Assembly: GCA_002347485.1 (NCBI GenBank)
Contig: DDXM01000011.1
Coordinates: 26,034 to 78,016, forward strand
Origin: Anaerolineaceae bacterium UBA2260
Lineage (GTDB): Bacteria > Chloroflexota > Anaerolineae > Anaerolineales > Anaerolineaceae
Reading direction: 5' to 3'
Length of the DNA: 51,983 bases
Of the stretch, positions 8,601 through 16,326 are shown in pieces (positions within the stretch are counted from its first letter, which is position 1; the number at the start of each line of letters is the position of its first letter). The notes under the pieces were generated by a model. It was not told where the DNA came from and ran no database searches. It worked only from the letters and a program-made list of their open reading frames with translations. The position numbers and the translations under genes were made by a program.

Positions 8601-8894
8601 GAAAAACGCGAACATTTGCGCGAGACCTACCTGCACGCCGCGCATCAACTCGCTGACCACCGCCTGCAAGAGGGACAATGTGACGACGCGATGCGCATCT
8701 GTCATGAGATCCTTGCGGTCGACTCGGTGAACGAGCCCGCTTACCGCGTACTGATGCGCTGCCACGCGGCGCGGGGGAATCTCGCCGCTGTGCATTCGGT
8801 GTATCAAAGATGCGCCAACCTTCTCAAGGAAGATCTTGACGTTCCTCCCTCCCTTGAAACAACTACCTTGTATAAACAGTTGACGGAAAAATAA
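5694..8894 (+). CDS. MalT-like ATPase/TPR regulator with SARP/BTAD output
   Basis: A 1066-residue transcription activator. Residues 10-330 are a MalT-type STAND ATPase with Walker A GTGFGKTT (45-52) and Walker B VVLVLDDYH (125-133). The middle (about 340-800) is a TPR-like helical superhelix. Instead of the LuxR HTH of MalT, the end carries an OmpR-like winged helix from about residue 825 (LAVRTLGQFEVWRGG, REKARQLFQFFI) and a bacterial transcriptional activation domain (about 920-1065). MalT-like proteins oligomerise on ATP and an inducer; SARP domains bind tandem direct repeats. It converges on the Liv/acyl-CoA gene train, whose start carries such repeats, making it the likely activator of that locus. 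This link is inference. Confidence 0.9.
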   Translation: MSLSEMVIKSKLIPPQPQRDVFHRARLQEKYKASLSHPLTFIHAGTGFGKTTALLELCSFYPRVFWYDITEPDRDPALFLAHLLSAFLPSSAPLLERLQNGGMAATPAILTALINQLTLDLEDDVVLVLDDYHLVSDVPDITRWVEQLIENHPPRLHVAIASRTIPESAAFVRWRVKGTMLLIEQADLAFTEEEIHSLFTDHFGFAINAEQSQSIFAYTDGWIIALQLIWQRLQTSPTRQLERILSDLPTSFTEVFYFLAQEVLLRQPKGMQKFLVSSAVLRQLDVNACNELMGITNSGEILRQLVERGLFTFLVDENTYRFQRLFQDFLLDQARKDAGSALALHKKAAAFFERNNNAEEAIFHLLAAGENESAARLIEITAPQLLELGRLRTIAKWLEKLTESQMDKHPRLWLVSGEVYRLRANFDPALEAYHRAEKVFRQRKDLLGRSLALRSQAQVYLDTIRPLKATSLLEEAISLLEPQEHPAEVAALLDQLAENKLNLGKPDEARALHNEAGMLRSEADPDAIYLEARSLLRTGRLQEAIDLFEPYQEKIKPSQSEQRPQKFHREMPLLLSLIHLMLGNIEKGELYARQGIEIGRQIDSPFVEAVGWMRLGHACQLHPHLPWRETRLEQAKTCYERSIELVRPFNVVRVQVEPLWGLCRYHGYQGRLADARRFADQAIEIADNAGDQWFVGLILCTMGTAYALAGDDKAQEWLRRSAEKLQGVGDNFSRSAALAALLYYEWVHVSTQQAISSFSSFVTEFITHDTGSVLTRPTHIGMQETQIFIPLLLKAHHEGIEPEWVRSLLPNIDLANIDNHPGYSLAVRTLGQFEVWRGGEQVNPREWQREKARQLFQFFISNKEKWFTREQLSDQLWPDLDLDSSNQNLKVALNALNRTIEPAREPGQNPFFITRQETLYGLNPAADIYVDAEDFLALASSNQDEDLETAMQIYRGDYLPEATAEDWANEKREHLRETYLHAAHQLADHRLQEGQCDDAMRICHEILAVDSVNEPAYRVLMRCHAARGNLAAVHSVYQRCANLLKEDLDVPPSLETTTLYKQLTEK

Positions 8895-8915
8895 AGGCAC
8901 AGTAATGACTGCGCC
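8884..8915 (-). terminator. Terminator of the Liv operon
   Basis: Read on the minus strand, GGCGCAGT, a 4-nt loop and ACTGTGCC form an 8-bp stem (one G-U pair; 8896-8915) followed by TTTATTTTT. It lies 25 bp after the livM stop. On the plus strand the same stem has a mismatch. A second small hairpin with a 6-bp stem (8920-8925 with 8932-8937) lies between it and livM. Confidence 0.75.
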
Positions 8916-8940
8916 TCATCTTCGGATTTTCCCGAAGGGA

Positions 8941-10011
8941 TTAATCTTTCGGCGGTGATTTGAAGACCCTCAATAACCGCTGCCAACCCTGCTTACAGGC
9001 TTGATTCCAGCCCAGCCGCCTGACCATCCAGGTGCCTACGATGCCGTAAGGGATGAAGAGCACAAACACCACGTACACCGCGCCGAGGAAAAAACTCGCG
9101 CCTTCTCCGATAAACCTGCGCAGACCAAAATCCAGCAGCTTATACACGAACGCACCGATGATGGCGCCGCTCAGTGTGCCCACGCCGCCGATCAGCACGA
9201 TCAACAGCCCGGTCACGGTGAATCCGAGATCAGCGATGCTGGGGATGATCGCCGGTTGGTAAAGCGCGTGCAGGGTACCTGCTACCGCAGCGGTGAAGGA
9301 AGAAATGATCATCGCCAGGATCTTGAAGTTGGCTGTGTTGAAGCCGAGCATCATGGCGCGTCCCTCGTTCTCGCGGATGGCGACGCATACCCTGCCTGTG
9401 GGAGATTTGACAAAGCTTTTGTAAAGGATGTACGTGACCACCAGGATGAAAAGCGCGATCAAGTAAAAGCGCAGCTTTTCTGCCGACGCGTTGAAGAAAG
9501 CCGGCACCGGGTAACCCTGCAAACCGACATCTGAACCGGTGTATTTTGACAGATCAGTGGAGGTGACCACGATATGGAAAACGGACGCCATCCCCAGCGT
9601 GACCAGCGCGAAGGTGATGCCCTTGACCCGCGGCAGTACCAGGCTGAAAAGCAACGCCTGCGCGACGGAGAGGACAAAGATCAACACCAACACCACCCAG
9701 AATGGGAAAGACGTGAACTTTAACAACATGCCCGTGGCGTAAGCCGCGCTCGCGAAGAACATGGCGTGACCAAAGGAGAGCAGACCGGTGATGCCGAAAA
9801 GCAGGTCGTAGCTCATGGCGAACAGGGCGAGGATGAAAATTTCGATCAGCAAGCCCTGGATGAACTTGGAATAAGTGCCCTGGTTGTTCCACACAAGCTC
9901 CGGTGTTGACCCTTCGAACAAGCCGATAATGAACGGCAACACCAACATCACCAGGAAGAAAATCAGGATCGTGCGGTATTCGCGAAAGAAGGAGACTCTT
10001 GGTTTGTTCAT
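8941..10011 (-). CDS. livM: Branched-chain amino acid-type ABC permease LivM
   Basis: A 356-residue membrane protein with about nine to ten hydrophobic segments. LivM-family blocks are visible: FAMSYDLLFGITGLLSFGHAMFF, the cytoplasmic coupling loop with IRENEGRAMMLGFNT, and GTLSGAIIGAFVYKLLDFG. It forms the channel with LivH for a periplasmic-binding-protein-dependent importer. The RBS AAAGGA overlaps the livH stop region (3-bp gap), so it is translationally coupled. It is the last gene of the train. The family imports branched-chain amino acids but also amides, urea and aromatic or short-chain acids, so the substrate is not fixed by homology. Confidence 0.93.
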   Translation of the reverse strand: MNKPRVSFFREYRTILIFFLVMLVLPFIIGLFEGSTPELVWNNQGTYSKFIQGLLIEIFILALFAMSYDLLFGITGLLSFGHAMFFASAAYATGMLLKFTSFPFWVVLVLIFVLSVAQALLFSLVLPRVKGITFALVTLGMASVFHIVVTSTDLSKYTGSDVGLQGYPVPAFFNASAEKLRFYLIALFILVVTYILYKSFVKSPTGRVCVAIRENEGRAMMLGFNTANFKILAMIISSFTAAVAGTLHALYQPAIIPSIADLGFTVTGLLIVLIGGVGTLSGAIIGAFVYKLLDFGLRRFIGEGASFFLGAVYVVFVLFIPYGIVGTWMVRRLGWNQACKQGWQRLLRVFKSPPKD

Positions 10012-10014
10012 TGT

Positions 10015-11562
10015 TTAATCCTTTTTGCCCATGATGCCGCCCGGAAGGAACAACAGGACGATGACCATCAAAAGGACGGTCGAAGCGGGCACCAGTGGGG
10101 GTGAGGGTTTGAAGATGATATCTGTGAATGGAATCTCGATCCCGATCTGTCCATACTTGATAATGAATTGTTGCACGAGTCCCACCAGCAGGGATCCAAG
10201 CGCGGCGCCAGGATAACTGGTGAGGCCGCCGATCGCCAGCGCGATCAGCGCCGAGGTCTGCAAGCTCGCGCCCATGCCTGTGTTGAGCCCGCTCGAAGGG
10301 GCAGCCAGGATACCGCCAAAAGTCGCCAGGCCGACACCCAGCGCAAAGACCAGGGTGAAGATGCGCCTGACATTTATGCCAAGGGCTTCCACCATGGCGC
10401 GGTCCTGCACACCCGCGCGGATGATCATGCCGATGCGCGTGCGCTTGAGCAGGATCCACACTGCGATCAGCACGATGATACCCAGCACCGGTATGATGAT
10501 CTCATCGTACACCCTGATCCTGCCCTCAAAGAACTGGATCGTCGCGCATTTGTTCTCGAGCCAGCCCGCCAGGCTGGTGGCCGGGCAGCCTTCACCGCTG
10601 CCCTTGACGATGGATGGCCGCGGCATGATAAACCCCGGGCGACCCCAGATCGCCTGCACCATTTCCACGCCGATGGCGCTCAACCCGAGGGTCAGCATCA
10701 ACTGGTAGATCGGCCGGTTGTAAAGCGGTCGAATGAGCGTCGTCTCCATACCCGCACCCAGGCCAACGCCAATGGCGATCGCCACGATGATCGCCACCAA
10801 GAAAAGCCAGGTGGAGTCGATCTTCACCAGCCATTCGGTAAGCGGTGTGTTGAAGATGATCACAAGCAGAGCAGCTGCGAGAAGCACGATGAACAGGATA
10901 ATACTGCGCCAGTTAAATTTTCCTACGGCGCGGGTTTCCCTTCCCAGCAGCGCGATCCCGCTGGCATAAATCAGGCTTGAAAGCAGCAGACCGAGAATCC
11001 CCAGCACCGGCGAGATCTTTTCGAACGACAGGTGCTCGAGCGGTAAACGCATCTCCTTGTCAGCGAAGAAGGAGAAAGTCACTGGACCCCGGGTGTAATT
11101 CTCGAGGTCCCACATGGCGATAGGATAACGGCTTAGGATCAAGGCTGCCAGCGCAACGCCCAGCGCGATCATCCCCCAGGAGATGAGCCGCCGCGCGGTC
11201 GTGGACAGGGTGAACTTGCCGGTAAAGCGTTTTAACACGCCGGTCAAGGTCAAACCGGAGAGCAGTAAAAAAGCCGGGGCGAGCAGATCAACGAAGGTGT
11301 CCGGCCGCACGAAAACCGTCCAACCGACATATGCACCGATCATGTAAAGCGTGCCGTGTGCCAGGTTGAGCACATCCAACAGGCCGAAGATAAGCGAAAA
11401 ACCAGCAGCCACGAGGAACACCACTGAACCGGCGGAAAGGCTGCGCAGCACCGTGATATAGAAATCCTGCGTGCTCATACCGCGTGAAGACACGATAAGG
11501 AACACCAGGATGATCAACAGGGTAATAAGGAGAGCAGAATTCTTACGCAGGAAGATTTTCAT
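10015..11562 (-). CDS. livH: LivH-type ABC permease with large internal insertion
   Basis: A 515-residue permease, against about 290-310 for ordinary LivH. The canonical start (GFSLIFGLLDVLNLAHGTLYMIGAY, residues 54-78) is followed by about 170 extra residues (roughly 85-255) with several hydrophobic segments. The LivH pattern then resumes at about residue 271 (ETTLIRPLYNRP, LMLTLGLSAIGVE), followed by the coupling loop (MIIRAGVQDRAMVEALGINV) and GGLTSYPGAALGSLLVGL. The insertion lies between the first canonical segments. The RBS AAGGAG is strong; the gene begins 9 bp after livF. The extra membrane part may add helices or an extracytoplasmic loop; its role is unknown. Confidence 0.9.
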   Translation of the reverse strand: MKIFLRKNSALLITLLIILVFLIVSSRGMSTQDFYITVLRSLSAGSVVFLVAAGFSLIFGLLDVLNLAHGTLYMIGAYVGWTVFVRPDTFVDLLAPAFLLLSGLTLTGVLKRFTGKFTLSTTARRLISWGMIALGVALAALILSRYPIAMWDLENYTRGPVTFSFFADKEMRLPLEHLSFEKISPVLGILGLLLSSLIYASGIALLGRETRAVGKFNWRSIILFIVLLAAALLVIIFNTPLTEWLVKIDSTWLFLVAIIVAIAIGVGLGAGMETTLIRPLYNRPIYQLMLTLGLSAIGVEMVQAIWGRPGFIMPRPSIVKGSGEGCPATSLAGWLENKCATIQFFEGRIRVYDEIIIPVLGIIVLIAVWILLKRTRIGMIIRAGVQDRAMVEALGINVRRIFTLVFALGVGLATFGGILAAPSSGLNTGMGASLQTSALIALAIGGLTSYPGAALGSLLVGLVQQFIIKYGQIGIEIPFTDIIFKPSPPLVPASTVLLMVIVLLFLPGGIMGKKD

Positions 11563-11571
11563 TGAGTCTCC

Positions 11572-12276
11572 TTATGCCGCGCCCAGGTACTTGTGAATGG
11601 TCGCCTTGTCAGCGATCAGGTCCTGCATTTTGCCATTTTTCATAGAGCGCCCCTCCTCGATGATGACATAATGCTCGGCGAGTTTGCTGGCAACCAGAAA
11701 GTTCTGTTCGACGAGCACAACGGTTGATTCTTTGGAGAGCTCGCGGATGACCGCCATCATGTTCTCGATGATGACCGGCGCAAGACCCTCGCTGGGTTCG
11801 TCGATGAGAAGTAATTTATTGTCCGCCACCAGAGCGCGAGCGATGGAAAGCATTTGCTGTTGCCCGCCGGAGAGCCTGGTGCCGGGGATGGCCAGGAAAC
11901 GCTTTAGGTCAGGAAAAAGGTCAAAGATGAAATCGCGTTTGCGCAGGTACTCCCCCTTCGAACGCTCGGCGATCTTCAGGTTTTCCTCCACCGAGAGATC
12001 ACGGAAGATAGCGCGGTGTTCAGGCACGAACCCGATCCCCAGCGCGGCGATGTCGTAAGGCGGCATACCCTGCACCTCACGGCCATCGAAGATCACCTTG
12101 CCCTCACGCACCGACGCGAGCCCGAGGATGGACTTCAGCGTGGTGGTCTTTCCAGCGCCGTTCCGACCGAGCAGCGCGGTGATCGAACCTTGTGGCACCG
12201 TCACATCCACACCCTGCAGGATGTGATATTGACCGATAAAGGTATGGATGCCGCTAACCTCAAGAATATTGCTCAT
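11572..12276 (-). CDS. livF: ABC transporter ATPase LivF
   Basis: A 234-residue ATPase with Walker A GRNGAGKTT (37-45), signature LSGGQQQ and Walker B LLLIDEPSEGLAP. The GLAPVIIENM segment and the short length are typical of LivF. It pairs with LivG to power the LivHM channel on the cytoplasmic side. RBS AGAGGT precedes the ATG. A 39-bp gap separates it from livG upstream. Confidence 0.95.
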   Translation of the reverse strand: MSNILEVSGIHTFIGQYHILQGVDVTVPQGSITALLGRNGAGKTTTLKSILGLASVREGKVIFDGREVQGMPPYDIAALGIGFVPEHRAIFRDLSVEENLKIAERSKGEYLRKRDFIFDLFPDLKRFLAIPGTRLSGGQQQMLSIARALVADNKLLLIDEPSEGLAPVIIENMMAVIRELSKESTVVLVEQNFLVASKLAEHYVIIEEGRSMKNGKMQDLIADKATIHKYLGAA

Positions 12277-12315
12277 CTCAACCTCTTACCATCGAATGGA
12301 ATAAGTGAATAAGTG

Positions 12316-13083
12316 CTACAGTTCATACAGTCCGCCCAGGTAAGCAGTTTGCACTTCTTTGTTGCTGGTGATCTGTTCGGGGCTGCCCTCAGCCAGTTTT
12401 TTGCCCAGGTTCATTACAGTGATCGTGTCTGAAATGCTCATCACTACGTTCATATTGTGCTCGACCAGAACAACGGTTTTATTGCCGTCAGCCTGCACCT
12501 CGCGGATGAGCTTGATGAGTTCAGGCACCTGTTCAGCGGCCATGCCGGCCGTGGGTTCATCGAGCAGCAGCACCGAGGGGTCCGGTGCGAGGATCATACC
12601 CAGCTCCAGCTTGCGCTGGTCGCCATGGGGTAGCATACGGGCAGGAGAGAAGGCTTTTTCCTTCAACCCCACTTTTTCAGCCACAGCCCAGGCGCGTTCC
12701 TCGCATTTCTTCAACCGCGACGCATCGGTTAGAAAGCGAAAATTTCCTTTTTCCATCGCCTGGGATGCCAGGCGGATATTTTCAAAAACCGTGAGATTAG
12801 GGAATACATTGGTAATTTGGAACGACCGGCCAATTCCAATATGGATCATGCGGTGGATCGGCTGGCCGGTGATGTCGTTGCCGTTGTAAAAAACCTTTCC
12901 ACTCGTGGGTTTCAGGTTGCCGCTTAACAGATTGAACAGGGTGGTTTTGCCTGCGCCGTTCGGTCCAATGATCGCGTGCAAGGTGTTCCTGCGGATCTGC
13001 AGGTTCACGTCATCAACCGCGGCGAGTGCGCCGAAATGCTTGCTCAAATTGACTGTTTCGAAAAGAAATTCGTTAGCCATCAT
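12316..13083 (-). CDS. livG: ABC transporter ATPase LivG
   Basis: A 255-residue ATPase with Walker A GPNGAGKTT (40-48), the LivG-type signature LPHGDQRKLELGM and Walker B VLLLDEPTAGMA, followed by VVLVEHNMNVVM (H-loop). The long Q-loop to signature region with RSFQITNVFPNLTVFENI is LivG-like. ATG 13083 is chosen since AAAGG lies 8 nt upstream; the preceding TTG and following ATG are alternatives. It is separated from the binding-protein gene by a strong stem-loop. Confidence 0.95.
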   Translation of the reverse strand: MMANEFLFETVNLSKHFGALAAVDDVNLQIRRNTLHAIIGPNGAGKTTLFNLLSGNLKPTSGKVFYNGNDITGQPIHRMIHIGIGRSFQITNVFPNLTVFENIRLASQAMEKGNFRFLTDASRLKKCEERAWAVAEKVGLKEKAFSPARMLPHGDQRKLELGMILAPDPSVLLLDEPTAGMAAEQVPELIKLIREVQADGNKTVVLVEHNMNVVMSISDTITVMNLGKKLAEGSPEQITSNKEVQTAYLGGLYEL

Positions 13084-13130
13084 CAATCCAACCTTTGTTC
13101 AAAAATGTTCATCCAAATGAATCAATTAAG

Positions 13131-13166
13131 GTATTCCCTAAAGGTCTTGCGACCTTTAGGGAATAC
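13131..13166 (-). other. Strong stem-loop between livK and livG
   Basis: A perfect 16-bp inverted repeat (13131-13146 with 13151-13166) with a 4-nt loop lies 13 bp after the binding-protein stop. On the minus strand it is followed by CTTAATTGATT, not a T run, so it is not a clear terminator. Such hairpins after binding-protein genes can protect the upstream mRNA from 3' decay and give excess binding protein over permease. Confidence 0.85.
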
Positions 13167-13179
13167 GGGGTTATTTCAA

Positions 13180-14565
13180 TTACTCGCCTGTAAGCGTGCC
13201 GTAGGGCAGCGCGCCGCAACGGTCTTTCAAATTCTCAGGCAGCAGACATGGGGGTTCGGGGCGGGTCGTTTCTACATAGGAGTAGAAATCCGCGGTGGGA
13301 TCAGTGAGATTCTCAAGCTTGAGAATGTACATATCCTGGATGGCCACGTGATCTTCGGGGCGGATGTAAACAAGACCCTTTGGACCTTCGAACTCCATGC
13401 CTTCCATCGCCGCAACCAGCGCGGTACCGGTCACATCGCCATTGGTCTTCTTGAGCGCTTCAACCGCCATGATGGCTGCGTTCATCGCGTCCGCGTCGAA
13501 CAGGTCAGGATAGACACCGTAGCGGGCGGAGAGCTGCGCCACGAGGAAGTCGTTGGCTTCGTTCTTGGGAGCTGACCAGTGGTAGACGATGCCATTGGTG
13601 GTGCCGATGGCGTTGGTGTACCACAGGGGCATCAACACATTATCGATGAAGGTAGCCGCGAGCACCATCTTGTCGTTCAGGCCGGAATCAACCGCGGCCT
13701 GCGCCAGCGCCGGGAAGCCGGAGCCTGCCCAGGTGACAATGTAGGCTTCAGCGCCGGAATTGATCAGGGGATCCATGTAGGGGGTGAAGTCGGTGGTGGT
13801 GGCGGGGGCGAAGATGTCATCCGCGACAAATTCAGCGCCCATGAGGGTGCAAGCATCGCGGAAAGCGGCGGCTGAACCAATACCGAACGTGTAATCGGGG
13901 GCGATCTGCACAAGTTTGGTGTAATTCTTCACCAGGTAGGTGCATTCGTTAATGGCATCCTGATAGTTGTTGCGGCTGGTGCGGAAGGTGAATTCGTTAA
14001 AGTCCTTACCGGTGATGTCATTGGCAGCCGCGGGGGCAACGATCAGGGGGATCTGGTTCTGAGCAGCGATACCCTGCAGCACGGTGGTGTTGGCGGATGA
14101 AGCGGTTCCAACCAGCAGATTTACCCTCTGAACTTCGATCAGCTCGTTGGCAACCGTGGTCGCGTTTTCGGGAAGACCCGCATCATCACGCACGTACACG
14201 ATGATCTCGCAATTGTCGATCTTGAAGGTATTTTCCTGGTTGGCGGTGATGTCAAACACCTCGCCAGCCGAACCAGCCGCGCCGGTAGCCCATTCCATAC
14301 CCAGCATGAATGAGCGCGGCATCATGATACCGTAGATCGCCAGCCCACCAGTCAGGTCAGTGATGAGACCGATCTTAACAGGCTCAGCGCAGGTCAACCC
14401 GGCGGGAGCTTCGGTAGCCACGGGGGCTTCAGTCACCACAGGGGCTTCAGTCGCTACAGGAGCTTCGGTAACCTCAGGCGCCTCGGTCGGCGCTGGATTC
14501 GCACAGGCTGCGAGCAGCATGGCGAGGACAACAATTACACTTACCAGAGTTGCGATTTTTTTCAT
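13180..14565 (-). CDS. livK: Liv-type substrate-binding lipoprotein
   Basis: A 461-residue lipoprotein. Residues 1-20 form a signal peptide ending in lipobox LLAAC (C21). A Pro-Thr-Glu-Ala linker (about 26-55) follows, then a Leu/Ile/Val-binding-protein fold (Peripla_BP_6) starting at VKIGLITDLTGGLAIYG, with NLLVGTASSANT, IVAPAAANDITG and YTFGIGSAAAFRDA blocks. The start at 14565 has a textbook RBS (GGAGGAG); a longer frame adds 42 unrelated residues. It delivers the ligand to LivHMFG. The order MaoC gene, 70-bp gap, livK suggests the importer may be transcribed with the acyl-CoA genes. The ligand is unknown. Confidence 0.93.
   Translation of the reverse strand: MKKIATLVSVIVVLAMLLAACANPAPTEAPEVTEAPVATEAPVVTEAPVATEAPAGLTCAEPVKIGLITDLTGGLAIYGIMMPRSFMLGMEWATGAAGSAGEVFDITANQENTFKIDNCEIIVYVRDDAGLPENATTVANELIEVQRVNLLVGTASSANTTVLQGIAAQNQIPLIVAPAAANDITGKDFNEFTFRTSRNNYQDAINECTYLVKNYTKLVQIAPDYTFGIGSAAAFRDACTLMGAEFVADDIFAPATTTDFTPYMDPLINSGAEAYIVTWAGSGFPALAQAAVDSGLNDKMVLAATFIDNVLMPLWYTNAIGTTNGIVYHWSAPKNEANDFLVAQLSARYGVYPDLFDADAMNAAIMAVEALKKTNGDVTGTALVAAMEGMEFEGPKGLVYIRPEDHVAIQDMYILKLENLTDPTADFYSYVETTRPEPPCLLPENLKDRCGALPYGTLTGE
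14406..14490 (-). repeat. 18-bp tandem repeat in livK linker
   Basis: About 4.7 imperfect copies of an 18-bp unit (GGGCTTCAGTCACCACAG type on the plus strand) encode the linker between the lipid-anchored Cys and the binding domain, with TEAP recurring every six residues. The unit number may vary between strains. Confidence 0.85.
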
Positions 14566-14635
14566 TGCGTTTCTCCTCCAATTGGTTTGAATTATCCGAT
14601 TGCCAGGTAATCTCATTATGGGGCTTTTTGAAAAA

Positions 14636-15094
14636 TTAATCACCTCCTTTATATTCCCTGTCCTGTAAGGGCAGGATTTGGTCCGGTACAAGCATGACAG
14701 CCTGCCCTGTGATGACCTGCTTTTTATCCTGGTTGTAGCAATCCATGCGGAATGTGGCCAGGTGTTTCACCGTGTTTAGTTCGATCATTTCGATGATCGT
14801 TTCGATCCGCTCACCACAGTAAACCGGAGCGAGGAACTCATACTGCATCGTCACGCACTGAGAGTTCTCTCCCGGCAGATGTGAATTCAACAGCCCACCG
14901 ATGATCCCCACCAGGTATTCCGGATGCACAACATTGCGCTCGTCCACCTGGTTGCCTGATTCCGGTGTGGAATGCACACGCGGCCGGTTTCCGCCTACCA
15001 ATCCAGCGTACAAGGCAGCCTCGCCTTCGGTGATGACCTTGGTGAAGGTCTCCTGGATGCCGGTGTAGAGCTGGAGCGGAATGTGAATGCTCAG
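14636..15094 (-). CDS. MaoC-like hotdog-fold protein with CTG start
   Basis: The protein fold starts upstream of any ATG, GTG or TTG: the frame reads LSIHIPLQLYTGIQETFTKV before the region that could start at TTG 15013. ETFTKVITEGEAALYAGL matches the start of MaoC/R-hydratase proteins. The only credible start is CTG 15094, overlapping the hydrolase stop as CTGA, with GAGGTGG upstream. This gives 152 residues, the usual single-hotdog length. The D-x4-H dyad of R-specific enoyl-CoA hydratases reads N36-x4-H41, so hydratase activity is uncertain; a thioesterase or acyl-CoA-binding role is possible. Confidence 0.75.
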   Translation of the reverse strand: MSIHIPLQLYTGIQETFTKVITEGEAALYAGLVGGNRPRVHSTPESGNQVDERNVVHPEYLVGIIGGLLNSHLPGENSQCVTMQYEFLAPVYCGERIETIIEMIELNTVKHLATFRMDCYNQDKKQVITGQAVMLVPDQILPLQDREYKGGD

Positions 15095-15897
15095 CCTACC
15101 ACCTCGCTGTGTTTCAACACGAACCCCAACACCGCACTGTTGAACGCCGCCGGCTGCTCCATGCTGACCGCGTGCCCGGCGTGCGGGATGATTACCAGTT
15201 CAGCCCCCGGGATCTCGGCGGCGATGATCTCCGCGTACTTGCGCGGCTTAAGGATATCCAGCTCGCCGACCACTACCAATGCAGGAACGCTGATTTCCTT
15301 CAAGCGTTCGGTAAAGTTGATCTTTAAAAACGCGTTCATCAGGCGTTCAGCGGCTGGCAGGTCCATCTGGTGGTAAAGCTTGCGAGTAGTTTCTAGAATT
15401 CCCGCGTTCGCCTTCAACCAGCCTTCCGAGAAATTGAGCGGCAGTGAGGTTTCGAACAGGGCGTCCGCGTCGCGATCGCGCAGCGCGCTGCTCCACAGGA
15501 TACCCATTTTTGCCAACATGGTATCGATCTCGCTCACCGAAGAGGATACGATCAGGCTGCGGGTGCGTTGAGGGTACTTGAGTGCGAAGAGCATACTGAT
15601 CTCGCCGCCGTAGGAAATACCGCCGATATGCGCCTTCTCAATGCCCAATGCATCAAGCAGACCCGCCAGGTCTTCCACATGCATGTCCATCGTGTACGGG
15701 TCTTCTGGATGATCGGATTGCCACATGCCGCGGCAATCATACACCAGCACCCGGAAATGCTTCTTGAATTCCGCCACCTGGTAACCCCAGCTGCCGGCCG
15801 ACATGAAGATCCCGTTGGACAGGACGATCACATCCGCCTGCTCAGGACCATGCAGTTCGTAATAGAGGTTGATCCCGTTCACCGTTTGCAAAGGCAT
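15091..15897 (-). CDS. Alpha/beta-hydrolase, enol-lactonase-like
   Basis: A 268-residue alpha/beta hydrolase with nucleophile S95 in GGISYGG, acid D214 in GELDILKP and H242 in HAGHAV: an intact Ser-Asp-His triad. The DCRGMWQSDHPEDPYTMDMHVEDL block resembles 3-oxoadipate enol-lactonase and related esterases. It could hydrolyse an ester, lactone or CoA thioester formed in the operon's pathway. RBS AAAGGA precedes the ATG. It lies 13 bp from the DUF35 gene and overlaps the next gene by 4 bp. Confidence 0.88.
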   Translation of the reverse strand: MPLQTVNGINLYYELHGPEQADVIVLSNGIFMSAGSWGYQVAEFKKHFRVLVYDCRGMWQSDHPEDPYTMDMHVEDLAGLLDALGIEKAHIGGISYGGEISMLFALKYPQRTRSLIVSSSVSEIDTMLAKMGILWSSALRDRDADALFETSLPLNFSEGWLKANAGILETTRKLYHQMDLPAAERLMNAFLKINFTERLKEISVPALVVVGELDILKPRKYAEIIAAEIPGAELVIIPHAGHAVSMEQPAAFNSAVLGFVLKHSEVVG

Positions 15898-15910
15898 CTA
15901 CATGGTTCCT

Positions 15911-16324
15911 TTAAGCGGGCTCGAAGGCCAGCAGGGTCTTGCGCGCATCTCCCTCGCCCTGGTCGATGAACTTGACTTTGAGCGGAGTGCCGATTTTGAG
16001 CGTCTGCGGGTTCGTGCCGTTCAAGCCAACGACCAGCGCGCTGATACTGGGACCTTCCGCGGTCTTAATGATCCCGACCACGCAGGGGTTGCTGCGATTG
16101 AAACCGGCTTCGGTCATCAATGTAGAATTAATATAGATGCTGGTGAACGCCCGCAGCTCGCCCTTGCCGCTGAACTCGATCCAATCCATGTCAGTCGAAA
16201 AGTCAGAGGGATTCAACGGGCGTGGCGGCAGGAACATTTCGCCTGTGGAGATGTCGCGCGAACCCATCAGGCGGTGCGCCTTCAGATAGTTATTGAATGC
16301 GGTTACAGTAAACTGGTTCTCCAT
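15911..16324 (-). CDS. DUF35 OB-fold protein lacking its zinc cysteines
   Basis: A 137-residue DUF35 (rubredoxin-like ribbon plus OB fold) protein. The usual C-x2-C...C-x2-C ribbon reads D24-x2-T27 and N38-x2-D41, while the scaffold around it (LMGSR, MFLPPRPL, DWIEFSGKGEL) is well kept, so zinc binding appears lost. The OB half follows (FTSIYI, VVGIIKTAEG, GTPLKVKFID). In archaea and steroid degraders, DUF35 proteins bridge thiolases to partner enzymes and shuttle CoA intermediates. Here it directly follows the thiolase gene (ATG within 3 bp of its stop), which supports a complex. The start at 16324 is chosen because an in-frame extension adds no homology. Confidence 0.88.
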   Translation of the reverse strand: MENQFTVTAFNNYLKAHRLMGSRDISTGEMFLPPRPLNPSDFSTDMDWIEFSGKGELRAFTSIYINSTLMTEAGFNRSNPCVVGIIKTAEGPSISALVVGLNGTNPQTLKIGTPLKVKFIDQGEGDARKTLLAFEPA

Positions 16325-16326
16325 CT

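Noticed and set aside
13180..14691. Extended start of the binding protein at 14691
   Set aside because: The extra 42 residues lack homology, and the signal peptide with a strong RBS begins at 14565.
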